Positions 35,401-49,673 of a stretch of DNA of 64,000 nucleotides are shown here, piece after piece. The notes under the pieces were generated by a model, which saw only the letters and a list, made by a program, of their open reading frames with translations, did not search any database and was not told the origin of the DNA. The DNA is from Apostichopus japonicus (lineage: Eukaryota; Echinodermata; Holothuroidea; Aspidochirotida; Stichopodidae). A program made the position numbers and the translations under genes. Where the stretch lies: NCBI RefSeq assembly GCF_037975245.1, contig NC_092567.1:17348376-17412375 (forward strand). Direction: 5' to 3'. Position 1 is the first letter of the stretch. Each line of letters opens with the position of its first letter.

Positions 35401-38400
35401 GGACCTCTCGGGCACCCCTACTTGACCGGCCACAGGGTCAGGCTGCTACGGGGACCGCAGTGGATCCACCTGCCACCACCAGGGTTCACTCAAGACCCAC
35501 CCGATGTCACCGCATCCCACCGGGATTTCTTCAGCTGAGAGTCACTTTCTGTGTACATCCCTTGGGCACAAGCCTGTCTTCACGTACTCTCGCCTCCGCC
35601 ATCCTTGCCGCATCATCGCGGCCAGGAAATTACGGAGGGGAGGTGGCCATACACACACACAAACAATTGCCAGATGCTCATGCGAGGTAAACACGGTAAT
35701 GCATAAGGTTGTATCAGGTTGGTACGTCGCTTGTTAATTCCCAATCCAGGTAAGGTTTGGGGTATTTCAAATGAGACAAATGTTCAGTGCCTTCAAACCT
35801 GCTACATTAAACATTAAATTATTCCGTGTAAACAGGTGCATGGATGATGGATTTTAGATCCTGTTAACAGACAGCCAGACAATACATGGGTTTACTTGAC
35901 AATAGATGCAATAATTATGCCTTACCACTCACTCTCCCCCTCTCTCGCCATTCTTTGGTTTTTTATAAATCTCCACCCACTTTTCTGAATTGTCAGATCT
36001 CTGTGCCACAAGTTTTTTTTTTTTTTTTGGGGGGTTTACTGTACACCTACCTCCCTGCTTGTTCTCCCAGAACATAAAACAATTCATCGTCCCTGCCTCT
36101 GTGACTTTATAATCATCGCCGTAGAGCCAGAGAATCTGTTGGCAACCTTTCTTCTGAGCTTCCATTTGAGGGACAATCCCTGGAGCATAATTACTGCAAA
36201 GAATCATCCAAATTGAGCTCCAAAGTAAGACTAAAACTGCGAGTACAATACATGAGGGCAGGGGCATCAATCATGGAGGGGAGTGTGTTCACATCCAACC
36301 ACCCACCCCACTCTCTCCCACCCAAAACTTTCTGAATGGTGGGGGACACAATATCAAATGCCCACCCCCCCACCCCATAAAAGTAGGCCTACGATAATGT
36401 GAACACCTGGAAAGTATAACTATTTTAGTTTGAGCAAATTGATCATATCATTTCTGCTGATTTCATTATTTGTCAGTAGTGTGCAACCTCAAGATTATAG
36501 GCAGGTATTGCAGGAATGGTGTTCAAAAACAACACGATGTTGTTTCTAGTTTACCGTGTTTCTTCTTTTGGAAGTGTAAATTTGCCTTAATTCTCTTACT
36601 CTACATGCCAACCAATGGTGATGCTCTGCTTATGGCCATGATGGTCTCTTTTGGAATATGGAAGCACCTGCCAAATCTAATAATTTACCTTTTACATGAG
36701 CTGAAATTCAGTTGATCCCATTCATACTGAGGGTGCTAAATCATGCTAACCCAAGAAAGCACTGGCTATAAATGTTTATCCCATTTTCATACTATACACC
36801 ATACTATAGATACACATTGCACTCTAAAAAAAAACCTCCTTTCGTTTTCATTCTTAAATGAAACGAACCAATCCATTTTCCCAACTAGTCAAAAATCTAT
36901 TTCAGTTCTGATATGTAGCAAACAATAATTACAAATTAATATGAGCTGCCTTGTCTATGCAAATATGGGCCCCCTTAACAACGACTGAGCAGATGAAAAC
37001 AATATGATTTTGAGTAAACAAAGCTTGTTTGAGTCTCTGTTTACAATTAAACTTTCAACTATAAGTGAAATGTTTGTTCCAGTAAATGCATTGACATAAT
37101 GATGTGAAATATCCATGCATCACACAATAGGCACAGTAATTATTATTGCACAGAATCAACAATATATATACATGTAGCCCATAGTGACGCTTGCAGCAGT
37201 CCATGGATTCATTTGTGAGTCATTGTAGAGTAATGAATTGCAGTTATTAAAGGCACCATGTCAACAAAAGGACACCTGTCTGCAACAGCTGCAAAATCCT
37301 GCTCAGCTAGGATGGAGCCAAATATCAAGCGAAACAGGAGTTATCCCCTCAGACATGTAATGCCTATAGTGTACACATAGGCAAAGGAGGCGGGGGGGGG
37401 GGGGCTGGGGGGCTGCAGCTGTGAAAATTCTGGCAATATGCTGAGAATTTTTCGGGCACCTACTGAAAGAAAAATAATTTGCAATGTGTTTTTCAACGGT
37501 TAAACTGATATTTTTATTATCATTATTATTGTAACGTCGACTTGCCCAATAATTATAACCAATATGGAGGGTAATAACACGGTAAATGATTGTATGTTAT
37601 TGGCAAGCGATGTAATAACCGATGAGTGCCTATATGATATGCACATTAACATGTGGAACGCACGCGCGTAGCGCGCGAACAATTTTGGTTATATTTTTCG
37701 GGCAAGTCGTTACAGCCCCCCCAAATCAAATGAGGCTCCTACGCCTATGAGTGTACAATTACACAGCACAACAGATTATGTCCTGACTCTGTATGCTAAA
37801 TTTGACTTGTAACCTAACTCATTACTTGTGTACTGTATGTCCTGTCGTTAGGCTCCATTTGTTTCTGAAATGGACTAGACAAAATGGTGTTTGCAGTGCA
37901 ATACAAAGTCGAATACATGAAACAAAGATTGAAGTGCACTGTCCATGGAACACAAATTGCATGTAGGTAAAAACTACATGGAATATTGTTGTGTCATAAA
38001 TGTTAAGCAGTGAGTAGTGTATTACCATGCATGGCATACATTTTAAGCATTTTCATTGGTACTTTCAATTTCAGACAGACAAGTATATGTTAACAAAACA
38101 AACCTGTAGCCAAGCTAATGTTGACCTTTGAAAAAGTACTAAAAACTGTGGAAAACCACATTCCGATCAAAAAAAACGTGTGTAGGCACTTATAGATGGT
38201 AGAATGAGGAGGGGCAATGACCCGGGAGCAGGTCATGGAGGGCGCAGTGTTAAAGGGTTACCATGGACATTCTAGGCACGGTAGAACGGGTGCTAAGGTT
38301 GTGAGGAGACAGGTAAGCGGGGAGCAAAGTAAATTTGCAATCTTTTCAGCCTTTGAAAAAGTACTAAAAACTGTGGATAACCCTATTGACTGAAGTGATT

Positions 38401-41400
38401 GAAGTGTTCCTGTCCAAACTTAAAGGAATCCAATTTTTAAGCTATGATGATAGGTATCAAATTATGAATGTCTGAATGGAATTACAGATTCCGGCTTTAA
38501 TCAACATTGATAAGATACATGTAAAACAACCACTGTCCTCACCATCCCATCTTGTACTGACCAACGCCTCCCTTCGCAGCCCTTATATGGACATCGTCGG
38601 CCAGGAGGGTGACCGGGGTGAATCCTCCGGATGGGAAATAGGGACCGACAGGGCCAGCAATGACATAGAGGAGGGCTTGATTGGGGGGAAGCACCCCGAT
38701 TGAAGGCTAATGATATAAGAAGACACAAGGAAGGAGTATTAAGCAAAGATATAAATCACTTTTCTTTTATTTATTTATTTACTTACTTTTTGGAGAGGCA
38801 ATCTCTCTGAGATTGATATGTTTAGGTACATTCCAGTGGCAGAAAGTGATGGTGTTATTATTGCTTGAAACTCAGAAACAATAACCTACTACAAATGTTA
38901 GAAATAAAATGTTCAAAGTTTAATTCATTTTGTTGTTATTATTTAACAGTGTTAAGAATTAATTTGCCTTATATATTTCTAAAATAACTATATTTTCAAA
39001 CCTTTTTGCAAAAAATAGCAGAGTGACAGGGAATAAGTTAATCAGTCATTCAAACGTACCTCGGTAGAGATCAGGGTTGGTCTTATATACATAGAGCTGG
39101 TGAGGCTCTTTGGCACCCAATCACGATCAACGCACATGAGTTTGGCGATACAGCGGGCAAATTCATCGCAATCAAAGGTCTAAACGAAGGAACAGAAAAA
39201 GAATAATCAAAGAAGTTGACAAACAACCCTAATGGTTTTTTTTTACATGCATTCATAGACTATAAACAAATTTATGAATGAAGTGACTTCTTTCTCTATT
39301 CACATCAGAGATAAACAGATGCTAAATATCATGTATGAGGTTCTTTATGTACTAAAGTATCTTATATGAGGTTTCTTACGTATGTATGTATAGTGATCTT
39401 CCCGCAAGCAGGAACTCGCGAAAGAAGCCATGGAGGCTTATAGACTCGCAAGCTGACCGTAGCCAATCTCTCGGCACACATCCATGTCGGGAAGTTGTTA
39501 TTGAACAACACCCTTGCCAGACGACACACATTGCTGTCGGCAGGGAATCGAACCGGGGATCTCATGACTGGGAGACGCCGGCGTTAACCACTAGGCTATA
39601 CACTCCGCCTTACACTCCACCTTACACTCCGCCTATACACTCCGCCTTACGTACTACAGTATCTTGTATGAGGCTCTTTATGTACTACAGTATCTTTTAT
39701 GAGGTTCTTTATGTAATACAGTATCTTTTATGAGGTTCTTTATGTACTACAGTATCTTGTATGAGGTTCTTTATGTACTACAGTATCTTTTATGAGGTTC
39801 TTTATGTAATACAGTATCTTTTATGAGGTTCTTTATGTACTACAGTATCTTTTATGAGGTTCTTTATGTACTACAGTATCTTTTATGAGGTTCTTTATGT
39901 AATACAGTATCTTTTATGAGGTTCTTTATGTACTACAGTATCTTGTATGAGGTTCTTTATGTACTACAGTATTATGTATGAGGTTCTTTATGTACTACAA
40001 TATCTTGTATGAGGTTCTTTATGTACTACAGTATCTTGTATGAGGTTCTTCATGTACTACAGTATCTTGTATGAGGTTCTTTATGTACTACAGTATCCTG
40101 TATGGGGTTCTTTATGTACTACAGTATTTTGTATGAGGTTCTTCATGTACTACAGTATGTTGTATGAGGTTCTTTATGTACTACAGTATTATGTATGAGG
40201 TTCTTTATGTACTACAGTATCCTGTATGGGGTTCTTTATGTACTACAGTATTTTGTATGAGGTTCTTCATGTACTACAGTATGTTGTATGAGGTTCTTTA
40301 TGTAATACAGTATGTTGTATGAGGTTCTTTATGTACCACAGTATCTTTTATGAGGTTCTTTATGTACTACAGTATTATGTATGAGGTTCTTTATGTACTA
40401 CAGTATCTTATATGAGGTTCTTTATGTAATACAGTATCTTATATGAGGTTCTTCATGTACCACAGTATCATGTATGAGGTTCTTTATGTACTACAGTATC
40501 TTGTATGAGGTTCATTATGTACTACAGTATCTTATATGAGGTTCTTTATGTACTAAAGTATCTTATATGAGGTTCTTTATGTAATACAGTATCTTGTATG
40601 AGGTACTTTATATGCACTACAGTATCATGTATGAGGTTCTTTATGTACTACAGTATCTTGTATGAGGTTCTTTATGCAGTTACAGTATCATGTACAGTAT
40701 GAGGTACTTTATGTAATGCAGTATCTTATATGAGGTTCTTTATGTAATACAGTATCTTATATGAGGTTCTTTATGTACTACAATATCTTGTTTGAGGTTC
40801 TTTATGTAATGCAGTATCTTATATGAGGTTCTTTATGTAATACAGTATCTTATATGAGGTTCTTTATGTACTACAATATCTTGTTTGAGGTTCTTTATGT
40901 ACTACAATATCTTATATGAGGTTCTTTATGTACTACAGTATCTTGTATGAGGTTCTTTATGCACTACAGTACCATGTACAGTATGAGGTACTTTATGTAA
41001 TGCAATATCTTATATGAGGTTCTTTATGTAATACAGTATCTTATATGAGGTTCTTTATGTACTACAATATCTTGTTTGAGGTTCTTTATGTAATGCAGTA
41101 TCTTATATGAGGTTCTTTATGTAATACAGTATCTTATATGAGGTTCTTTATGTACTACAATATCTTGTTTGAGGTTCTTTATGTACTACAATATCTTATA
41201 TGAGGTTCTTTATGTACTACAGTATCTTGTATGAGGTTCTTTATGTACTACAATTTGTATGAGGTTCTTTACATACTATAGTATATTGGGTTTTTTACGT
41301 AGTGTTTGGTGTGAAGGGTTATTAGGTTTCACTGTACAGTAGTTAGCGTAGATGAACAGTCGGGAGGTAATTTATTCGGCATCGCCTTTCAGCAAAAAGC

Positions 41401-44400
41401 TCATGCAGAATGGGCAAATTAGTCTGCAAGTACAATATAGCAGTGCTTCTACTGTACACCTGTTCAAACCATCAACATCTTATAAGATTTAAAATTCATA
41501 GTCTTCATATAACCTTTACACAAAATTGGAATACTAAATTATTCAGTGACCAGTACATGAAAGACTTTAGTCTTTAAACATTGACAGATAAAAATTACAG
41601 TACTTTAAGTACAAGTATGGTACAGTTACTAGAGTCAATGTACTGTAGTGTTTATGTTCTGAGTAGCAGTTACCAAGTTAAATTAATCAATTTCATTTCC
41701 CCATGTGTAATATATTGCCAAAAAGGCATGACTCAGTGTACACAAAGTTGTGATGCGTTTTTGTAGCTAATTTTGCCCATTGCAAATCATTTAATTACTG
41801 TATGTGATACCAGATAAACCACTCCCTTTGGGTAAAGGTTGTCACACCTGTTCATCAAACAGCTACGTACAACCAGATGAAACAGCTACGTACAAAACAG
41901 CTATGTTGCTGAAACAGCTATGTTGCTGAAACAGCTACGTACAACCAGATGAAAACGGTGACTTACAGGAAGGCCGGCTCGTTTCGCTGATCGCCTCATC
42001 CTCTTCATATTGTGATGCGGCCTGAACATACAGATTTTACCGTCCACACCCCGGAACGCTTTCATTCCTTCAAATAACTGCGAGTGAAAGAATTAAAACA
42101 AAAGTGATGATGTCCTAATATTGTAAGAAGTAGATACAATGAAAAGTTAGCTTCAATTATGAAGTTCATTTTCTTGATTAAGTGAAATGAACTCTGCCAA
42201 ATATTAAAAAGCAACATTTTTCTTCCCTTCAAACTTTCCTACAGGTTATGGAATATATTTTGTTTCCCTGTCAGTATCCAAATTTAATATATATCATAAT
42301 ATTGATTGGTATGAAAAATTAGCAGCCAACACTCAGGTAGGTTTAATGCTACATATTACCAGTGAAAGTCAGACTTAACCCTTCATCGCCCCCCACACCC
42401 CAATTCCCCACCCCCTATCTTTGGTCTGTTGAAAGATTGGAATGTGCATTCTTATTTCAATCATGAAAGTTTCATATATCATTGTGGCTACTGTATGTGA
42501 CATTTATACAATGGCAGAAATGGTGCCACCCAGACAAAATTTCAAAGTTTTAATCCATGGAAACTCCCAAAAAGAGCAATATTTATCTCAGCTTCCCTGA
42601 CAAAGCATTTGTTCGTAAGCATCTCTATCATATAATGTAAAGATATCAGTTGGGCTTTCGATAATACTACACATGTACAGTATACAAGACAACCAACTTG
42701 ATTGATTTTGATTTATTTCCACATAGTATAAATAAAACATTTGGTGAATAGTTAATATACAAGTAGGTGGAGGAGGACTGAAGAAGCAGAGCTTTTTACG
42801 AGCAGTCCCTCTTTAATAAACAATAAACGAAAGAATACAAAGGATAAGTAAAGAGGTAGAGGAAAAGAGAAAATAACAAAGAGAAAAGCAAGAAAGAAAA
42901 AATCACTAGTACTTAATGATCATAATGGTTCTAGGTAAAATGGATCATTATTGTGTTGTCTAAACTATTCAAACTTACTTGCACACACGATATAAAACTT
43001 TGGAACTTCATTGCAAAGGAACCATGGGACAACTGAGTTTGATCAAGTTTGATCAAACAACCGCAATGAGGTATTAAACAGGGGGGAAATCCCCCCTTAT
43101 AGGACCACTTGATTTGATTGATTAGGATACAACACTACATCCTGAATAGACACAGGCAACAATTCCTAGTATGATGCTATATAATCCTATAGGAATGTTA
43201 TGTCCTTCAATTTATAACTTCCTGAACAAAATGTTTTAAATTCCAAATCAGTACTTATAGGAGTCATGATTTGTATGCAATTAAGTGTACACTCAAAAAG
43301 GTCGTCCATTATAATACTCAGAGGTCAGAGGTCAATCAGGTCATGAACACCTTCAACAGTACTTTACCTTTAAAGTAGAGCCTCTTGAACAGTAGGACTG
43401 TCTCCAAAGAAACTCCACAACAAAAACCACACAAAGTTCACATTTACCATTTTTACATCATGTTATCCTCTTTCAGCGTTTTGATCTTGAGCAGTAAATG
43501 TAGTACTTAATAACCTTTGACCTTACCTGTCCCCACGCTACTGACCAGACTTAAATTTAGATAACTCACTACAGGAGACCGGATATATCCACTTTATCAC
43601 TTTACAGTTATCTGTTGCTATAAATGATGCCAGGTCAACTATCCTGAATATCTTAAACACTTTTGATATTCAGTGTTCTTGAGTAAAGTTACTTTATATC
43701 GTCAAAAGTCACAAAGTAAAATATCTCCAAAGTAGCGAGAGAGTTGAGGTCACCCAAACTGATCAAATGTTCTAAATTTGCTATTTGGATACAGTGTATA
43801 GGGAGTAGCAAAGGAAGACACCATCTCGGATGAACGGAAAATTGACCGACTGCAAATATTCAGGTAAATGGAAGTACCTGGAGGAACCGGAAATAAGTAA
43901 AAGTTCTGTAAAACTTTTTGAGTCTGGTCACTTACTTAAGGGACTACATTGGTCATATAATTCGACAAGAGAATGACCAAAGCCTATACACCCACTGTCA
44001 ACTAGACTTGCCCTTTAATTTATCTTTGGCCTAACTAAAATTCCCTGTCACCGTGTACAGACTGAAATATCAGTAGATCAATCAATATTTGAGCTATGAA
44101 ATTGTACATTCCCACGCATAGATACACATCTTACAGTATTAAACAAACTTTGGTAAGGGCGTTGACTGGTTAATGCACTACATGCATGCATCTGTACTTT
44201 TAATACAATATCTAATTTGCATAACAAATTTGCTTTTTTCTTTTAAGCAATATGTACGCAATTCGGTTAAGTCAATATGAACTTTCTCGAGTGGGTATAA
44301 AAGAAATAGATCAATTTGGTGGAGTTTGGCATTTACAGTATACAGTACAGTACCCTGACATTGAACAGAACTGTCTTGTTTATTTACTTTCTACAAAGTC

Positions 44401-47400
44401 TGTCATTCGAGGGAAACAAGAGAATGTTGGATAACTTGTCAGTGACTTACTTACATAATTAGTGCTCCATCAAATAGGCTAATTATGCATAAACCATGAC
44501 TCTGTATATTTCTAATATATATATATATGTCAATGACTGCATACTAGTTTGAGATATTAAGAAGTGTCTATAGATGGAAGCCATGCAGCTTATTGCAATG
44601 GATATAATGCTACAGAGTATGTACATGTGAGGGCCAAAAACACAAAACAAAACACTGGTCAGCAATTCTGTATTGACATTTTCGAATGCTGTGAAATTCA
44701 GTTTCCACCCATACCACACGATAACACATGGTCAATTGAAGCATCTTTAATATCTGCGTGTGCGTGACGATGTACACAGCAGACCAAAAGACCTATCAAC
44801 ATTATTGAGAAAGCACAGTGTTTCGGGATATTATATACTTGTATGTGGACGTTGTGACTGCCACATAAAGTAGTACAACAGTGTGTGTTGATATGTTGCT
44901 TCTGTCAATGTTAGTTCATTTAGTTCAGATTTGGAAACATTTACAGCACTTGGCAATAATTACTGGCGTAAATTTTGAGAATTTATTTATTTTCTATGAA
45001 AAAAAAAAATTTTTAACATAAAAAAAAACCTGTGATTCCTAGTGGTATGTTAGTTGGTGACTGTATACCGCCAAGGATTTCTAGCTCATGAATATTCAGT
45101 TTACTTAATAAATACCACCACCACACATGTACAAATTTGTTTCATTTCCCTTTCCTTCGACTCAGGGTGAAAATAATCAAGAATTGTCCAACAGTCCTGC
45201 ACCGTTTTGGCAGAAAATGGCCGTAGGATCTTTCCCATGTACCCAGATACACCAAAAGGTTGCTCCATGAAATGGTAAATTTGGAAGGAGGATTGAGGGC
45301 ACAGTGCGCAAACATGTTACCTGATAGTAGGTTACAGTTAAAATGAGGAAAAATGCATGGACTGGAGACAGGTAAGAGAGGAGCGAAGTAAATGCATATT
45401 ATATATTCGTGGAAGCGTTCCACTTCCAATTAAGTTAAATTCATTGCACAGTCGAGACCGGTAGGTTAAACACAGCTCATTCCAAATAAGCACCGTAATC
45501 TTGAAGCGACACCTGTGATTGATGAAAGTGCTGTGCTTTCATTAACTACTGTACTATATAGCAGGTTCTTGTGGTATAGTATCTAGCAAAGAGCTGGGCT
45601 AAAGATTAAGGAATATTCCATTAAAATATTTCCTGGTTAACGATTTAGTCCGTTCCATTTTATACGCGGGATCACAATTTGCTATTTTGCTTTAAAGAAG
45701 AGTACACAGTTTAAACTGGTGTCGGAGGTCGGAGGTCATTGTAACCACTAACTTGCTATTAACTTACCAGTTTTGGCAACCAGTCAAAGGTATGACCACA
45801 ACTTGAAATTCTCCCTCACATAGAGATGATGCAAATAGCTCTAAACATATATCAACTTTATACAGCATTTAAACCACAAACCACTAGATCACTAACTATA
45901 AAACTGGTCTATTTATGCTCCTGTCCTTCCCCCAATAACCTTTGGCATGCATTCAGTGTGCACCCTTGTACTGGTTCTGGATACTTTTCATTAGGTTCTG
46001 TGTGATAGCTCAGTGGAGTGTTAACCCAGTGGTTAACCCCGGTGCCTTTCAATCATGAGGTCCCCAGTTCGAGTCACTCCAAGATTAATGTATGTCCTCC
46101 AGTTACAGAGTTGTTGACAATTGACAATTCATAATCATAGACGTTAAATATGAATCTAAGAGACTGAATTTGGCCCCCCTCCCCATCCTTCTCATATTCT
46201 ACCACCCCAGAGTGTCTGGATGTGTTTTCTCTCAGTATTCAATTCCTTTTCATTCAGATTTGTATGTTTTTGGTACATTAAAGGCATTGAAGACTCTCCC
46301 CAAAGTGCGTGCCACACTTTCCGTTGCTTGCATGTGAAGTTTTCTTCTTGTCGCTACAAAATGTGCACGAGTCTTCACACCCTTTAATGTGGCAGACCTG
46401 TTTTGGTGTTCACCAAGCATTTCAAGATTGTTTAAAACCACACCCACAACCGTAACCACAACCACTACGGCCCTGATGCTATGTACAGTGTTTGATTCTT
46501 CTAATCCCACTGTGTTTATCCACTTGTCAATGGTCAAAGGAGAGAATGAGAAAGCAAGTATTGGGACCAGATGCGAACATGAAAGGTAGCAAAAAGCTCC
46601 ACGATAGCACACCTAAATATACTAGGACATTCTTTCATGTTCTGTCTGGATGCACTACGGTACGACAGTGGCGGAGCGTCCAACCAGTCAGGGGGGGGGG
46701 GCGGATGCCCTCCTTGACTGACTCGAATGGACTGCTGGCGCCCTTTTCAGCTTTTTACCACATTTTACTAATTCGCGATTATTTACTTTTTTATTGCGCT
46801 CTCTCATCTACCTATTGACATTTGTCACATTTTGTTGGCAATGACACCTATTTATTCTTCGTTTATCTACAAATTAGCAAGGCCCGGAAAGGGTCATCTC
46901 CGGCGATCTAGGAAGTATCTTTACTCAAAAAATTTCTGTATGCTCCGCGCCAACCTGTGGTGGCGCTCCGCTTAGATAATGTCGAAAGCACCCCTACAGA
47001 TCATTCTCGCCCCCCTTGACCAATACCCCTAGCTCCACCACTGCAGTACGACACACTGATGTGACAGCTAACCAAACACATTTTCATGGCATTTATTTTA
47101 AAACAGCTCTTCTTTCTTTCCATAGACGGTTGTAATACATCTTTTATCCTGTTTAAGCTCATATAGCCATTGTGAAGCTGGCGACCATTACCAAACAATT
47201 TTGATAATTAGTGTATTTCTTTTGTTTCAAAATTGTTGCAGGTACATGTAAAAATCAATCATGCGATGATAACTCAGCCATACTGTTAGTAGTGCTGAGA
47301 GCAAATTTACAGAACCTTGCAATCCGACTGAAACACACAAATAACTTTCGGAGTGATGGAACAACTTTAGGGGGTGATGAAATTACACAAATTAACTTTA

Positions 47401-47566
47401 GGGTGTCATGGAATATCTTTAGGGGTGATAGACTAATACCTGAAGGGTGCAGAGTAGATGGGTTAAGGGTAAATATATAAACAAGATATAAATAGATAGA
47501 TAAATAAGATAATTTAAAAATAGAGATGATTAAGATATAAATAGATCTTATAACCTATAGTTTATC

Positions 47567-47606
<40 letters not shown>

Positions 47607-49630
47607 TCATACTGAAGCCAGACAACTGCAGCCTGATCGATGGATACACTTTCTTAAGTTGCTGTTGAGTAGTAAACTTCTGTACATAACTATGTAGTTA
47701 AAAGTACAGCCCAGGTCAAAATTAATTTTCTTGGCCAACAAAAGATGATTAAACTACTAGTGTCTGCACTCGACTATTACTTATATACCTCTATTGCATA
47801 CTGGAGAGAGGTAGCCGCAGGGGGAGGGGACAGGTTAGGTAATTAATGTTGCTGTCTTTGAGTTCTGTACTTACCTCTACTACAAGTTTACAACAAATGT
47901 AGCTGAAGGGATGAAAGTGGTAACTGCTTAAAGTACTAGTGTCTGCACTGGGCTATTACTTACCTCTATTGCATACTGGAGAGAGGTAGCCGCAGGGTGA
48001 AGAGACAGGTTATGCAGTGGCGCTATCCTGGGCTCTTCCCAACCGCTCTCTTTGCTCCATTGCACCTCGAACATGTGATCGGAGAAATTCTTGCCAAACA
48101 TGAGCTTCCCATAATCAGGTTTTGGCCGGTGGTGTTGCGTCAGTTGAATATTCAGATCGGAGAACTATAAACAAGAAATGTAAGGAAACGAAAGAACAAA
48201 AGAACGTACAATTAGTAAACAGGGATGTGCCTGGGGTAAAAAAGAAAATCACAGAACTTTGCAAAAATTGCGGTATAGGCTGCAGTTTGCGTATGCTACA
48301 GTGTGTTAGTATAATAGTTTTTGTCCCGAGGTAGAAAAGAAATCACGGATATTCCGCGAATTCATGGAAAAAAACTCATGCCTGAGTAAACATTACAAAT
48401 TCCTGTACCAGTTTTACAGTGTGATCATACCATTGGCATCCTTCAGCAGGTCTAAGAATCACTTCAAAATGTAAATCAAAGGTACAAACACAATTTTGAT
48501 GCTGCCATTTTCAAAATTATTGATCTTTGAAAAAAAGCTCAGTTTCAGATTTAGTTGTCTAGTGTTTTATCAAGGCATTGGCATTTTGAATTAATTAGGA
48601 TCTGGCTTTCCTTTTCACACCTTGCAGGGCACATTATTAAGAGTTTTCTTCTGGTTTTCCCCCCCCCGACCCCCCACACCCCCCAAACAACCAGGCCTTA
48701 CATATTTGGTTCTCCGAACAGCGGATTTTGGTTGTCAGAAAAAAAATAAAAATACCAATATGTGAAATGTAGGAGAGATACAGTGTACATGTATAGGTTG
48801 GTGAATAGCACACTTGCTTTTGGAGATGGCATCAGTTTTATCATTTCATCTACTTGAGGATAATACATTACAATCAATGCATCCTGAATTTGATGTACAA
48901 CTCTTCATCAGCCTGGGCAACCTCCACTGCTGATTTTGGTTACAATCCACATTGAAATTTGGCCTACCATGCAAAATTTTTACCTGCCATTTGCTATTGT
49001 GTAGTGCATTGTTGTATGATAGTTGGTTCTTTGGTGTTTATCAGAGAAGAGTATTTTTTTTTTGTATACCACAACTGATAGCAGTATGTCGTAGCAGTTG
49101 GTTGATTTTGTGTTTGATCGGGTTGGCATTTGTATCGCTCCGAATTAAGCAATTTACTGTACTGTACAGTACATGTAATTTACATATAATTTACATGTAT
49201 TTATTCACACAAGTTTACTGTGATTGCATACATCTCAATGTACCTTACAGAAACTACTAAATCTTAAGATGTTTTGCTCTAACATAATATAGGTACTTGT
49301 ATATATGTTATATCATTTGGACTAGACCTTTAAGACGTTTTGCTCTACCATAATAATTGTATGTTTTAATCCACTTGGACTAGACCTTTAACATGGTTTG
49401 CCTACGGCCATCATCCCTCCTTCATCCATCCTTTTCTAGTTACCCTACAGAACTAGATTAATCATCCGCCCACATTATTACCCATTGCACACAGTATTAC
49501 CACCAGCTTGTGGTTCACAACTTATACAACACAAATTATACATACAGTATACGTATGTTTAAATTCCAACTTGTACAGTATTCCAACTGTTACTGCTGCA
49601 GTTGTACATATATATTTATACATATATATA

Positions 49631-49673
<43 letters not shown>

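Noticed and set aside
39386-41290. Minisatellite considered as a CRISPR array
   Set aside because: Repeats are directly contiguous with no unique spacers, the context is a eukaryotic intron and no cas gene exists.
23298-46171. Functional tRNA genes at the A/B-box heads
   Set aside because: The heads lack a consistent cloverleaf and acceptor stem and always continue into the same SINE bodies.
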